Below are positions 23,720 through 31,065 of a stretch of 36,013 bases of DNA, one piece after another. Within the stretch, counting starts at the first letter, position 1. Each line of letters starts with the position of its first letter. The notes under the pieces were generated by a model. The model worked only from the letters and a program-made list of their open reading frames with translations, was not told the DNA's origin and ran no database searches. The stretch spans positions 1 through 36,013 of the forward strand of contig JBKDZN010000168.1 of NCBI GenBank assembly GCA_047971245.1, written 5' to 3'. The position numbers and the translations under genes are program-made. Source of the DNA: CADEDH01 sp047971245 (GTDB lineage: Bacteria; Actinomycetota; Acidimicrobiia; Acidimicrobiales; SZUA-35).

Positions 23720-23746
23720 TTCGACGCAACCGCGGCAAAACTTGAG
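23720..23746 (-). promoter_or_regulatory. FliA-like promoter motif, proximal copy
   Basis: Read on the minus strand, CTCA-N17-GTCGAA. From memory, actinobacterial FliA promoters (Actinoplanes) look like CTCA-N15-17-GCCGAA, one base different. The sigma factor ATG is about 43 nt downstream. Confidence 0.5.
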
Positions 23747-23779
23747 AAGTTTTTTCGGAGCACTCCCGCTGTCGACATG

Positions 23780-23806
23780 TTCGACAAACTGGCCCGAAAG
23801 GTTGAG
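23780..23806 (-). promoter_or_regulatory. FliA-like promoter motif, distal copy
   Basis: A second CTCA-N17-GTCGAA on the minus strand, exactly 60 bp upstream of the first with the same 17-bp spacer. A further dyad, TGTCGA-ACATG-TCGACA, overlaps its -10 side (23769-23785). It lies within the gap between the dehydrogenase stop and the sigma gene. Confidence 0.5.
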
Positions 23807-23843
23807 CCCCACCGGCGGGATGAGGCAAGCGGACCACGGGAAG

Positions 23844-24845
23844 CTACCGGGAGGAGTCCGCTCCTGAGAACACGGCGGCCCGGACACCATGCTCGCGAAG
23901 CGCCCTGAACAGGCGCGCCGGATCGGGCCAGGAGGCGACGCCGTCGGCCCCGATCGGGGCCCGGCTCTCCGCGGCGCCGATGGCGGCGACCGCGGCCACC
24001 ACCCCGCCCGCCACCGACGGATGTTCGATGGAACCGACGATCTCGGTGTGGAATGAGCCGTTCCGTCGCCCCCGCAGCTCCACCCGCACCGCCCCGGGAC
24101 CACCGTCGCGATGGGGAGGGAACAACATCGGTAGCCACGAGGTGAACCGGTCACGCCGGGTGGCGGCCATCCGGGCCGTGATCCGCCCCACCTCCGGGAG
24201 CGCCCGCTGGAGCAGCACCGGGCTGGGCAGGGCGGCCCGGTAGCAGTCCCGGGCCCCGAACGGATCGGGGAACCAGGTCAGTTCCCGGCCCGATCCACCC
24301 CGATGGTGCCGCCACACCCCGTCGCGCCACTCGGTCGACAGGCTCTTGAGGGCCCGGTGATGCTGCCGGGCGCAGGCCGGACCCCCGGTCCCGGCGGTGA
24401 AGACGGCCACAGCGGAGATCTCGTCGAACCGGTCGGCCATGACCCGGGCCAGAACGCAGCTGAGTCCGGGCACGAATCCGGCGCCGACCACCAGGCTGCG
24501 GTGATGGCGACCGGCCAGGCCGTCGAGGGCCAACAGACCTTCGACCTCCGCGAGACCGTCGCTGACCGAGACCACATGGGCGCCGGCCTCGATCCAGCGG
24601 CGGGCCTCGGCCACATGCTGACCGACCGGGACGGCCAGGACGACGACGTCGGGTGGATCGGCCGGGTCCGGCGGCGCCGCGGTGATCCGACCGGAGGCGG
24701 GCCCGACGGCGCGGAGGGCCTGCGCCACCAGGCTCTGCTGGCGGGGCGACCGGTCGTGAACCATCAGCTCGTCGAGCGGTCGGCTGACCAGCTGGCGGGC
24801 CACGTGCGAACCCGTGGCCCCAAGACCGACCACCGCGATGCGCAT
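23844..24845 (-). CDS. Saccharopine dehydrogenase-like NAD(P)-binding oxidoreductase
   Basis: A 333-residue soluble protein with an N-terminal Rossmann fold: MRIAVVGLGATGSHVARQL (GxGxxG at 7-12), D/E after the second strand (VHDRS), DVVVLAVPVGQHV and HVVSVSDG. The middle part (GAGFVPGLSCVLARVMA, FTAGTGGPA) resembles saccharopine dehydrogenase-like reductases of unknown substrate, and the C-terminal region includes EIVGSIEHPSVAGG. The substrate cannot be named. It starts at the stop of the 61-residue membrane protein (TGATG overlap), so the two are coupled, and it precedes the sigma gene by about 166 nt on the same strand. Confidence 0.8.
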   Translation of the reverse strand: MRIAVVGLGATGSHVARQLVSRPLDELMVHDRSPRQQSLVAQALRAVGPASGRITAAPPDPADPPDVVVLAVPVGQHVAEARRWIEAGAHVVSVSDGLAEVEGLLALDGLAGRHHRSLVVGAGFVPGLSCVLARVMADRFDEISAVAVFTAGTGGPACARQHHRALKSLSTEWRDGVWRHHRGGSGRELTWFPDPFGARDCYRAALPSPVLLQRALPEVGRITARMAATRRDRFTSWLPMLFPPHRDGGPGAVRVELRGRRNGSFHTEIVGSIEHPSVAGGVVAAVAAIGAAESRAPIGADGVASWPDPARLFRALREHGVRAAVFSGADSSR

Positions 24846-25030
24846 CAGATGTCGGCGTCGCCCAGCTCTCGCCATCCTCCCGCCTGGGGCGGGATGGCGT
24901 CGCCGCCGCGGAGGCGGAACAAGGCGGCGATCAGGCCGGCGGCACCGAGCGCGACCGCAACTCGTCGGGCGAGAACAAACATCACGCCATCGTAGGCGTC
25001 GACGACTCCGATGACCCGGCGCTTGGTCAT
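24845..25030 (-). CDS. Small membrane protein coupled to the dehydrogenase gene
   Basis: A 61-residue protein with one membrane helix at about 18-40 (VLARRVAVALGAAGLIAALF) and a short tail ending GGWRELGDADI. Family not recognised. Its TGA shares one base with the next ATG, which supports it as real. No clear ribosome site precedes the ATG at 25030. It is divergent from the L,D-transpeptidase gene with an 85-bp gap. Confidence 0.6.
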   Translation of the reverse strand: MTKRRVIGVVDAYDGVMFVLARRVAVALGAAGLIAALFRLRGGDAIPPQAGGWRELGDADI

Positions 25031-25096
25031 GGCTGGCTCTGGTGGGGTACCACCGTCGATCGACCCACCTCCTGGTCGGGCCGGTGGTGAGGTCGC

Positions 25097-25102
25097 TATC
25101 GT
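25097..25102 (+). promoter_or_regulatory. Possible -10 for the L,D-transpeptidase gene
   Basis: TATCGT lies 13 nt before the ATG at 25116, so the transcript would have a leader of about 6 nt. No Shine-Dalgarno is present. Confidence 0.4.
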
Positions 25103-25115
25103 GATCTAGCTCGCC

Positions 25116-26066
25116 ATGGCCGATACCCCCCCGTCCCCGCCGACGCCCCGGTCAACCGTGCCCCGGGGCCACCACCGACTGCCGGCTCGTTCGGTGGGTC
25201 GGGTGGTGTCCGTGATGCTGGCCGTGGGCGTGGCCACGGGAGGATGCGGCATGGTGGCGTCATCGGCCCAGCCGCCACCCGGCAACCGGACCGGCGCCGT
25301 GGCCGAACGGGACGTCACCGACCCGGCCCGGGCAAATCCGTTGCGGTCGACGCCACTGGTGCTCCACTCCGAGGTTCTGCGACCGACCCCGGCGGCGATC
25401 GTGGCCGAACCCGGCGGCCTCGGCCCGGAGCTGGATCCCTTCGATCCCGTCCTGCTCGGCTCGGCCAGCATCGTGGTGCACCCCGTCACCCCGACGGTGA
25501 CGGCACGGTACGAACCCCGGCTCGACGCGCCGGAGGTGGTCACCCTCGACCACCCGACCTCCCGCGGCGGCCCACTGGTGTTCCGGGCCCTGGGCCCACC
25601 CACCGCGGACGGCTGGATCCAGGTGCTGCTGCCCGTCCGACCCAACGGGACCACAGGCTGGATCCCGCTCGACGACGCGGCGCTGACCCGGAACCCGTAC
25701 CGGATCACCATCGACGTGGCCAACTTCGCCCTGACCGTGACCCGGGACGACGAGGTCGTACTCCAGACCCAGGTGGCGTTGGGCACCGGCGACACCCCGA
25801 CCCCGATCGGGGACTTCTACCTCACCGAGCTGCTCCGGCCCACCGACCCCACCGGGATCTACGGCCCGTACGCCTACGGTCTCTCAGGATTCAGCGACAC
25901 CCTTGACTCGTTCAACGGCGGTCCCGGCGGCATCGGCATCCACGGCACCAACCAGCCGGAACTGCTCGGCACCACGGTCAGCCACGGCTGCATCCGCCTG
26001 CGAAACGACATCATCGAGCAGCTCACCACCTTCCTCCCCCTGGGCACGCCGGTCAGCATCCACTGA
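25116..26066 (+). CDS. L,D-transpeptidase (YkuD) lipoprotein
   Basis: A 316-residue cell-wall enzyme that would form or exchange meso-DAP crosslinks in peptidoglycan outside the membrane. The signal region has a basic patch (RGHHRLPARSVGR), a hydrophobic helix and lipobox ATGGC (lipidation at C44). A middle domain (about 115-185) has an SH3-like look (ARYEPRLDAPEVVTL...GWIQVLL...GWIPLDD). The C-terminal YkuD domain (about 190-316) contains YRITIDVANFALTV, ALGTGDTPTPIGDFYL, IHGTN and the catalytic SHGCIRL with the nucleophilic Cys. Both catalytic motifs are intact. Confidence 0.94.
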   Translation: MADTPPSPPTPRSTVPRGHHRLPARSVGRVVSVMLAVGVATGGCGMVASSAQPPPGNRTGAVAERDVTDPARANPLRSTPLVLHSEVLRPTPAAIVAEPGGLGPELDPFDPVLLGSASIVVHPVTPTVTARYEPRLDAPEVVTLDHPTSRGGPLVFRALGPPTADGWIQVLLPVRPNGTTGWIPLDDAALTRNPYRITIDVANFALTVTRDDEVVLQTQVALGTGDTPTPIGDFYLTELLRPTDPTGIYGPYAYGLSGFSDTLDSFNGGPGGIGIHGTNQPELLGTTVSHGCIRLRNDIIEQLTTFLPLGTPVSIH

Positions 26067-26070
26067 GCGG

Positions 26071-26099
26071 CCGGGCCGCCCGGGGCCGGGCGGGCCCGG
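26071..26099. terminator. Strong GC hairpin between convergent genes
   Basis: CCGGGCCGCCCGG pairs with CCGGGCGGGCCCGG (13 bp, one bulged G, 2-nt loop) in the 40-bp gap between the L,D-transpeptidase and sunset/BON genes. It can act in both directions; no T-run. Confidence 0.65.
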
Positions 26100-26106
26100 C
26101 GCGGGG

Positions 26107-28863
26107 TCAGCCGGTGAACGACGGGTCGTTGTCGACCGGTTCGGCCACCGGAGTCTCGTCCCCGGTTCCGGCCACACCGCTCCCGGTGGTGCCCGCCTCG
26201 GCCCCGCCCGAGGCCCCAGCGGCACCGGATTCGGCCGGCACCATCCCGCCCACGGTCAGGGCGTCGGTGACCCGTTCCACCCCGGGGACCCCCGAAACGG
26301 CGGCCACGGCCCGGTCCCGGGCCTCGAGGTCGGGGACCAGGCCGGACAGGGTCGCCGTGTCGCCGTCGACCGTCACAGCCACCCCTTCCAGTCCGGCGGC
26401 CGCCAGGGCGCTCACGGCCTCACCGCGAATCGCCTCGACACCCGGCGGCGCGGCCGCCTCCTCCGAGCCGTCCCCTCCGGCGGCGACGGATGACGCGGTA
26501 CCGCCGGCGGTGGTTCCGTCGGTCGGGGCGGTCGTCGGTGCCGCTCCCCCACCGTCGGTGCCGCCGGCCGCGCCGGAGCCATCGCCGGCCGCACCACCCT
26601 CGGCTGCACGGTCACCGGTTGCACCGTCGTCGGTTGCGCCGTCATCAGCCGCACCATCATCACCGACCGTGCCGTCACCGACACTGCCATCGGCCGCACC
26701 ATCATCGGCTGTGCTGTCGTCACTCACCGTGCTGTCGTCACCCACCGTGCTGTCGGCGGCGGCACCGGTGTCGGTGCTGCCATCGTCGTCAGTAGTGGTG
26801 ACCGCAGCGCTGGTGTCGGTGTTGCCACCGTCGGTGGTGACCGCGGAGTCCGTGTCGCGCTGGGAGACGATCAGGCCCCCGAGCACGAGGACCGCCAGCG
26901 CGCCTGCTCCCGCCCATGCCAACTGACCGCGCCGTTTGGATTCCTCGGGCCGGTCGCCGCCCGATGCGGGCTTCGGGGATCCGGACGATCCGGAGCCTTC
27001 GGCCGCGCCGGCCTTCCCCGCCGGGCGTCGACTGCCCGTGGTGGCCGCCGCGGTACCGGCGGCCGCCTTGCCGGCGCCTTTTCCGGAGCCCTTCTCGGCC
27101 GCGGCTGCTGTTCCCTTGTCTCCCTTGTCGCCATTCTTGGCCGAACCGGCGCCCTTGACCGAGGCCTCGTCGGCGTCAACGGTGCCGGCGGGGTCAGAAG
27201 CGGCCGGGCCATCGCCGCCGGCGGCATCACCTTCTGCAGCATCACCAGAGGCTGCCGCGGCACCGGCCAGCGCCGCGGTGGCCGCGCCGGCCCCTCGCTC
27301 CAATGATGCAGCGCCCGGAGCGCCCGCCACCGCTCCGTCCACGTCGGCCTCACCGTCGCCATCGGCACCAGGTTCGGCATCGGAGGCCGACGGGTCGTCA
27401 ACCGCCTCGGGAGGATCGCCGGCTTCGCCGCCCGCGTCGACATCGGCCTCACCGTCGGCGGTGTCCGCTTCGCCCACATCCTCACCGGCCACATCGTCAC
27501 CGGCCACATCGTCACCGGCCACATCGGCATCAGCGCCACCGACGGACGCCAGTGCCGCGAGACCGGCGACGCCGGCCACCCCGGCGGCCGTTCCGGCCAG
27601 GCCCAGGCCTGTGGTGTCGTCATCCTCGGTGACCTCGGCCTCAGCCCCGTTGGCGGGCACCCGCTCGATGTCGGCGACGCCCGGGGTTGCCGGGTCGTCG
27701 TCCTGATCGTCGGGGGTGTCCACTCCGGAAGCCCCGTTCGAGCCCTCCGGTTCGTCATCACCGGAGGGCGTGCCGGCCGTTGCCGGAACGTCCGCGGTCA
27801 GGCCCGCGTCCACCGCAGGCATCTCCGCGGTCCGGGCCACTTCCACCGCCGGAACATCCGCCGTCCGGGCGACCTCCACCGCCGGCGTCTCCGCGGTCTC
27901 GTCGCCCACGACATCGGTGGCGCTGCCGGCATCAGCCGCGGTAGGGATCTCCAGTTCACTGGTCGGGTCGTCGTCGCCGAGCACGGCCCCCAGGGCGCCG
28001 GTTCCGGCGGCGGCGCCGACGACCCCGGCCGCGAGACCAGCCCCGGAACGAGCGCGCCCCGGGCTCGAACCCGGCGTCGGCGCCTCGGCGTCGGGTCCTC
28101 GGGCGGCCCGCGCCCGCGCCGCCTCGATCGCGGCGGCAGACCATCCATGGTTACTGCCCCCGGGCTCGAACTCCTCCCCGCCCGAACCCGCCGGATGCGA
28201 GTCGGCCAGGGCGAAACCGGCGTGCTCGGCCGCGGACGGCGAATCGAACCAGACGTCGGCCGGGGTGCTCCGGTACGCCGAGCTGTCCGGCCTCAGGTAG
28301 ACACCACCGGTGTCGTTGCTCCCGACCACCCCTTTGACCGGGTAGAACCGGGGCATCTCCATGGCGTCGTCGAGGCTGGCGCGCGAACCCACGCCGTAGG
28401 GGTGGAGGTAGGGATCCTGGGTGGCGGCACCCAGTGCGGTTACGGTTAGCCCGGTGTCGGGATCCTCGGCGGCGCGGTTCCGATTGGTCGCCTCACCGGA
28501 GCGGGCGGCCAGCCGGGCAGTGACCGCGGCCCGCTCGGCCGCGACCTCCTCCTCACCACACGGATGGCCATCGCCCCCGGGGGCGAATCGGGCGGCATCG
28601 GCATCGTCCGGATGGGCGGGCGCGAGGGAGAAGCCGGCCGCCTCGGCCGCGTCCGGAGAGTCGAACCACACCTCGCCTTTGGTCTCGCCATAGTCGCGTG
28701 AGTCCGGCCGATGGTAGAGACGACGGCCGTCCCGCCGGACGTTGCCCTTGATCGGGTAGCAGGCCGGCATCTCCAGCGAATCGTCGAGACGGGCGTGGGA
28801 GCCGGCTCCGTACGGATGGAGGTCGTCGCCACCGTGGCCGGGGATCGGCTCGTTCTCGCTCAT
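26107..28863 (-). CDS. Tandem sunset-domain, single-TM, BON-domain protein
   Basis: A 918-residue protein of unusual layout. Two homologous units (about 14-105 and 153-245) each read LHPYGxGS, LDD, EMP, YP(I/V)KG, Y-RPDS--Y, VWFDSP-AAE-AGF; this is the sunset-domain pattern known from mycobacterial ArfC. A long Ala/Gly/Asp low-complexity region (about 255-600) and a basic Lys-rich stretch lead to one membrane helix (about 645-668, WAGAGALAVLVLGGLIVSQ), so the sunset units face the cytoplasm and the rest is outside. A Thr/Asp/Gly-rich linker follows, then a BON domain (about 805-870: AVSALAAAGLEGVAVTVDGD, LSGLVPDLEARDRAVAAVS). BON domains bind membranes or envelope polymers. The overall role is unknown; see findings. 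The ATG has AAGGAT about 11 nt upstream. Confidence 0.85.
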   Translation of the reverse strand: MSENEPIPGHGGDDLHPYGAGSHARLDDSLEMPACYPIKGNVRRDGRRLYHRPDSRDYGETKGEVWFDSPDAAEAAGFSLAPAHPDDADAARFAPGGDGHPCGEEEVAAERAAVTARLAARSGEATNRNRAAEDPDTGLTVTALGAATQDPYLHPYGVGSRASLDDAMEMPRFYPVKGVVGSNDTGGVYLRPDSSAYRSTPADVWFDSPSAAEHAGFALADSHPAGSGGEEFEPGGSNHGWSAAAIEAARARAARGPDAEAPTPGSSPGRARSGAGLAAGVVGAAAGTGALGAVLGDDDPTSELEIPTAADAGSATDVVGDETAETPAVEVARTADVPAVEVARTAEMPAVDAGLTADVPATAGTPSGDDEPEGSNGASGVDTPDDQDDDPATPGVADIERVPANGAEAEVTEDDDTTGLGLAGTAAGVAGVAGLAALASVGGADADVAGDDVAGDDVAGEDVGEADTADGEADVDAGGEAGDPPEAVDDPSASDAEPGADGDGEADVDGAVAGAPGAASLERGAGAATAALAGAAAASGDAAEGDAAGGDGPAASDPAGTVDADEASVKGAGSAKNGDKGDKGTAAAAEKGSGKGAGKAAAGTAAATTGSRRPAGKAGAAEGSGSSGSPKPASGGDRPEESKRRGQLAWAGAGALAVLVLGGLIVSQRDTDSAVTTDGGNTDTSAAVTTTDDDGSTDTGAAADSTVGDDSTVSDDSTADDGAADGSVGDGTVGDDGAADDGATDDGATGDRAAEGGAAGDGSGAAGGTDGGGAAPTTAPTDGTTAGGTASSVAAGGDGSEEAAAPPGVEAIRGEAVSALAAAGLEGVAVTVDGDTATLSGLVPDLEARDRAVAAVSGVPGVERVTDALTVGGMVPAESGAAGASGGAEAGTTGSGVAGTGDETPVAEPVDNDPSFTG
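27483..27527. repeat. 15-bp tandem repeat, three copies, in the sunset/BON gene
   Basis: CACCGGCCACATCGT stands three times in tandem (last base differs in the third). On the minus strand it encodes a five-residue DVAGD-type repeat in the low-complexity linker. Confidence 0.85.
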
Positions 28864-29050
28864 GGGCAGTGTTCATCCTTCGTGGCGATGCGGGATCGTC
28901 GACGGCAGAGCGGCTGCGTTCACCCGAACGTTCGCCGCCACACCGGCGCGGTGTCCGCATACATGATCGTTATCCGCGATGCCCCACGCGAACCGTAGCG
29001 GATGGTGGCAGGCTCATCTACGACCTTGCCCAACGTCCGCCATTCTGAAA

Positions 29051-29070
29051 TGAACCTGTCCGCTGGTTCA
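29051..29070 (-). terminator. Possible terminator overlapping the CMD gene stop
   Basis: TGAACC and GGTTCA form a 6-bp stem with an 8-nt loop that includes the TGA stop; minus-strand RNA continues with TTTCAG. The 204-bp gap down to the sunset/BON gene holds no other feature I can support. Confidence 0.35.
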
Positions 29071-29646
29071 GGAAACGACGGGCTCCAGGACCGGCCGGAA
29101 TTCCGGGTCGAGCGGCAGTTGCATCAGGCTGCTGTAGCTGTTGAACATCTGCGCCAGGTCGATCACCGACTGGAGTTCGAGGATCTGGGCGTTGCTGAAG
29201 CCGGCGTCGATGAGCCGCTGGAAGTCGGCGTCGGTCACCCCGTTGGCGTCGCGGGCTGCGGCCTCGGCGAAGTCCAACGCGGCCCGGAAGGTCTCCGGCA
29301 GGTTGCTGCGGTCACCGGAGGGGCCCACCAGTGAGGCGATCTGATCGAACGTCATGGTCGGATCGAGCTGCAGGATCGTGTGGGCCCGGGCCGCGCTGCA
29401 GTATCGGGCCTGATTCTCCACCGACACCGTGAAGACGACCAGTTCCTTCAGCACCACCGGCAGGCTGCCCCGCAGCAGCGAACCCTTGGTCCGCTCCCAG
29501 TAGGCCCGGAGCAGGTTGACGTTCGAGCCGAGGCTCCGGATCCACACCGGCACCGATAGCGACTGGGTACTGGCCAGGTAGTCGTCGTAGACCGCCCGGA
29601 CCTGGGGGCTCGCCGCCTCGTACTCGACCAGCTGATATCTCTTCAT
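29068..29646 (-). CDS. Carboxymuconolactone decarboxylase / AhpD-like protein
   Basis: A 192-residue all-helical protein of the CMD superfamily, many members of which are thiol peroxidase partners. The core segment VVLKELVVFTVSVENQARYC then SAARAH resembles the family pattern N-x-C-x-Y-C-x-x-A-H, but the first cysteine is Ala80; only C83 and H89 remain, with two extra residues before the His. The redox-active pair is therefore incomplete, so peroxidase activity is doubtful. ATG at 29646 has GGAAGG about 7 nt upstream; an extension to 29685 lacks a ribosome site. It starts 16 nt after the diguanylate cyclase gene and is probably cotranscribed. Confidence 0.85.
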   Translation of the reverse strand: MKRYQLVEYEAASPQVRAVYDDYLASTQSLSVPVWIRSLGSNVNLLRAYWERTKGSLLRGSLPVVLKELVVFTVSVENQARYCSAARAHTILQLDPTMTFDQIASLVGPSGDRSNLPETFRAALDFAEAAARDANGVTDADFQRLIDAGFSNAQILELQSVIDLAQMFNSYSSLMQLPLDPEFRPVLEPVVS

Positions 29647-29662
29647 CACATGCCTTCCTGAT

Positions 29663-30781
29663 TCATGGCGAGCCCTCCCGGGCAACGGGTACGACAGTCA
29701 GGTGCCGGTGGCCTGGCCCATCGGCGCGGGTGACCACGGCCCGGTCGGCCCCGGCCGCTCGGGCCGCGGCCAGGCCTCGGTCGGCCCAGACGATCAGCTC
29801 CAGGGGGGCCAGGCTGGGGCGGTCGCTGGTGGACGCGGCGCCGACACTGACCCTGACATCGAGCTGGACCAGCCCCGCGTCCCCCGGCACCTCGAACGGG
29901 GCCGCGGCGACGTCCGCCCGCACCCGTTCCGCCGCCAGGTACGCGCCGTTGGCGTCGCAGCGCAACAGGATGGCCACGAACTCGTCACCGCCGTAGCGGC
30001 CGACATAGTCCCCGTCCCGGGCCGCCCGCTGCAACCGACCGGCGAGCTCCGTCAACACCGCGTCACCGGCCCGATGGCCGTGGCGGGCATTCAGTTCGGT
30101 GAAGCCGTCGATGTCGACCATCAGCAGGGTCACCGGTTCGTGGTAGCGCGCCCCGTTGCTCAGTTGTTTGGCCAAGGTCTCCAGGATCGATCGACGATTG
30201 GCCAGTCCGGTCAGACCGTCACGCCAGCTGTCCGCCTCGAGCCGGCTGATCTGGGCGTCACGGACGATGATCCCTCCCAGCTGCTCGTACAGCAGCCGGG
30301 CCGCCATCCGCATGAAGCGATCGTCGAGGCCGGTGAACGCCGTTTCCCGGGTGGAGGCCACGAACGTCCCCTTCGGTAGGCCCGGCCGGTGGTAGGGCAC
30401 GACCCTGATCTCGCCGATGCCTGTGGGGCAGCGGTGAGGTGGTGGCGGCTCGGGCGTGTCGCCCTGGCCGAGGGAGACCGGGTTCAGCCGCTCCCAGCAC
30501 CACCGGTCCCAGGCGGTGAGCTCGTCGACATGATCGACCGACGCGGTCCCCGCGTCGAAGTCGACGGCCAGGAAGCCGTCTCCCTCCTCGATGAGGAGCC
30601 GCCATGCGGCCACCGACGCCAATCCCCGGAACGCAAACGACGCCGCGGCCGCGCACGCCGACGCCGACTCCGAGCGGCTGAGCCGTTCGACCAGAGAGAA
30701 CAGGGTGATGAACCGCGCCAAGGCCCCGTCATCGGGATCATCATCACCCGACCCCATGTTCACGAGCGTTGGTCGGCTCAC
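29663..30781 (-). CDS. GGDEF diguanylate cyclase with N-terminal GAF-like region
   Basis: A 372-residue soluble protein that would make cyclic di-GMP from two GTP. Residues about 20-185 look like a GAF-type sensor (AAWRLLIEEGDGFLAVDFDAG, PKGTFVASTRE, FMRMAARLLYEQLGG). The GGDEF domain spans about 190-355: DGLTGLANRR, LLMVDIDGFTELN, the intact active site RYGGDEF and, five residues before it, RDGD, which matches the RxxD inhibitory site; VRVSVGAA follows. No EAL domain. GTG at 30781 gives the longest frame; ATG at 30757 is an alternative, neither with a ribosome site, and GATAGAT just upstream of the GTG hints at leaderless translation. Confidence 0.92.
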   Translation of the reverse strand: MSRPTLVNMGSGDDDPDDGALARFITLFSLVERLSRSESASACAAAASFAFRGLASVAAWRLLIEEGDGFLAVDFDAGTASVDHVDELTAWDRWCWERLNPVSLGQGDTPEPPPPHRCPTGIGEIRVVPYHRPGLPKGTFVASTRETAFTGLDDRFMRMAARLLYEQLGGIIVRDAQISRLEADSWRDGLTGLANRRSILETLAKQLSNGARYHEPVTLLMVDIDGFTELNARHGHRAGDAVLTELAGRLQRAARDGDYVGRYGGDEFVAILLRCDANGAYLAAERVRADVAAAPFEVPGDAGLVQLDVRVSVGAASTSDRPSLAPLELIVWADRGLAAARAAGADRAVVTRADGPGHRHLTVVPVAREGSP

Positions 30782-30866
30782 GGCCCATCTATCGGCGACG
30801 AACCCCGCCCGCTGAACCCCAAACAGGCGACGTCGCCTGCGAATGCAGCAACGGTCCGAAAACAGG

Positions 30867-30900
30867 ACCAGCCCCGAACGACAAGACGTTCGAGGCTGGT
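30867..30900 (-). terminator. Terminator of tRNA-Ile
   Basis: A 14-bp stem with one mismatch (ACCAGCCTCGAACG / CGTTCGGGGCTGGT on the minus strand) and a 6-nt loop, starting 8 nt after the tRNA. The minus strand continues CCTGTTTTCGG, a weak T-run. Confidence 0.8.
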
Positions 30901-30908
30901 TCGATGCG

Positions 30909-30982
<74 letters not shown>

Positions 30983-30993
30983 GGCAGGCAGCA

Positions 30994-30999
30994 ACGCTA
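30994..30999 (-). promoter_or_regulatory. -10 element of tRNA-Ile promoter
   Basis: TAGCGT on the minus strand, 11 nt before the tRNA 5' end. No good -35. Confidence 0.4.
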
Positions 31000-31065
31000 T
31001 CCGGACGCCGGGGCGGTTGGCTACCGAGTTGCCACCCGGAGTCGGGCCGCTTGAGCCGCGGCCGG

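Noticed and set aside
27483..27527. Short tandem repeats as a CRISPR array
   Set aside because: 15-bp units without spacers, in frame within a coding region and encoding a peptide repeat; no cas genes.
26914..27632. Pro/Ala/Ser- or Arg/His-rich open frames opposite the sunset/BON gene
   Set aside because: They are antisense to its low-complexity GC-rich repeats and show no start signals.
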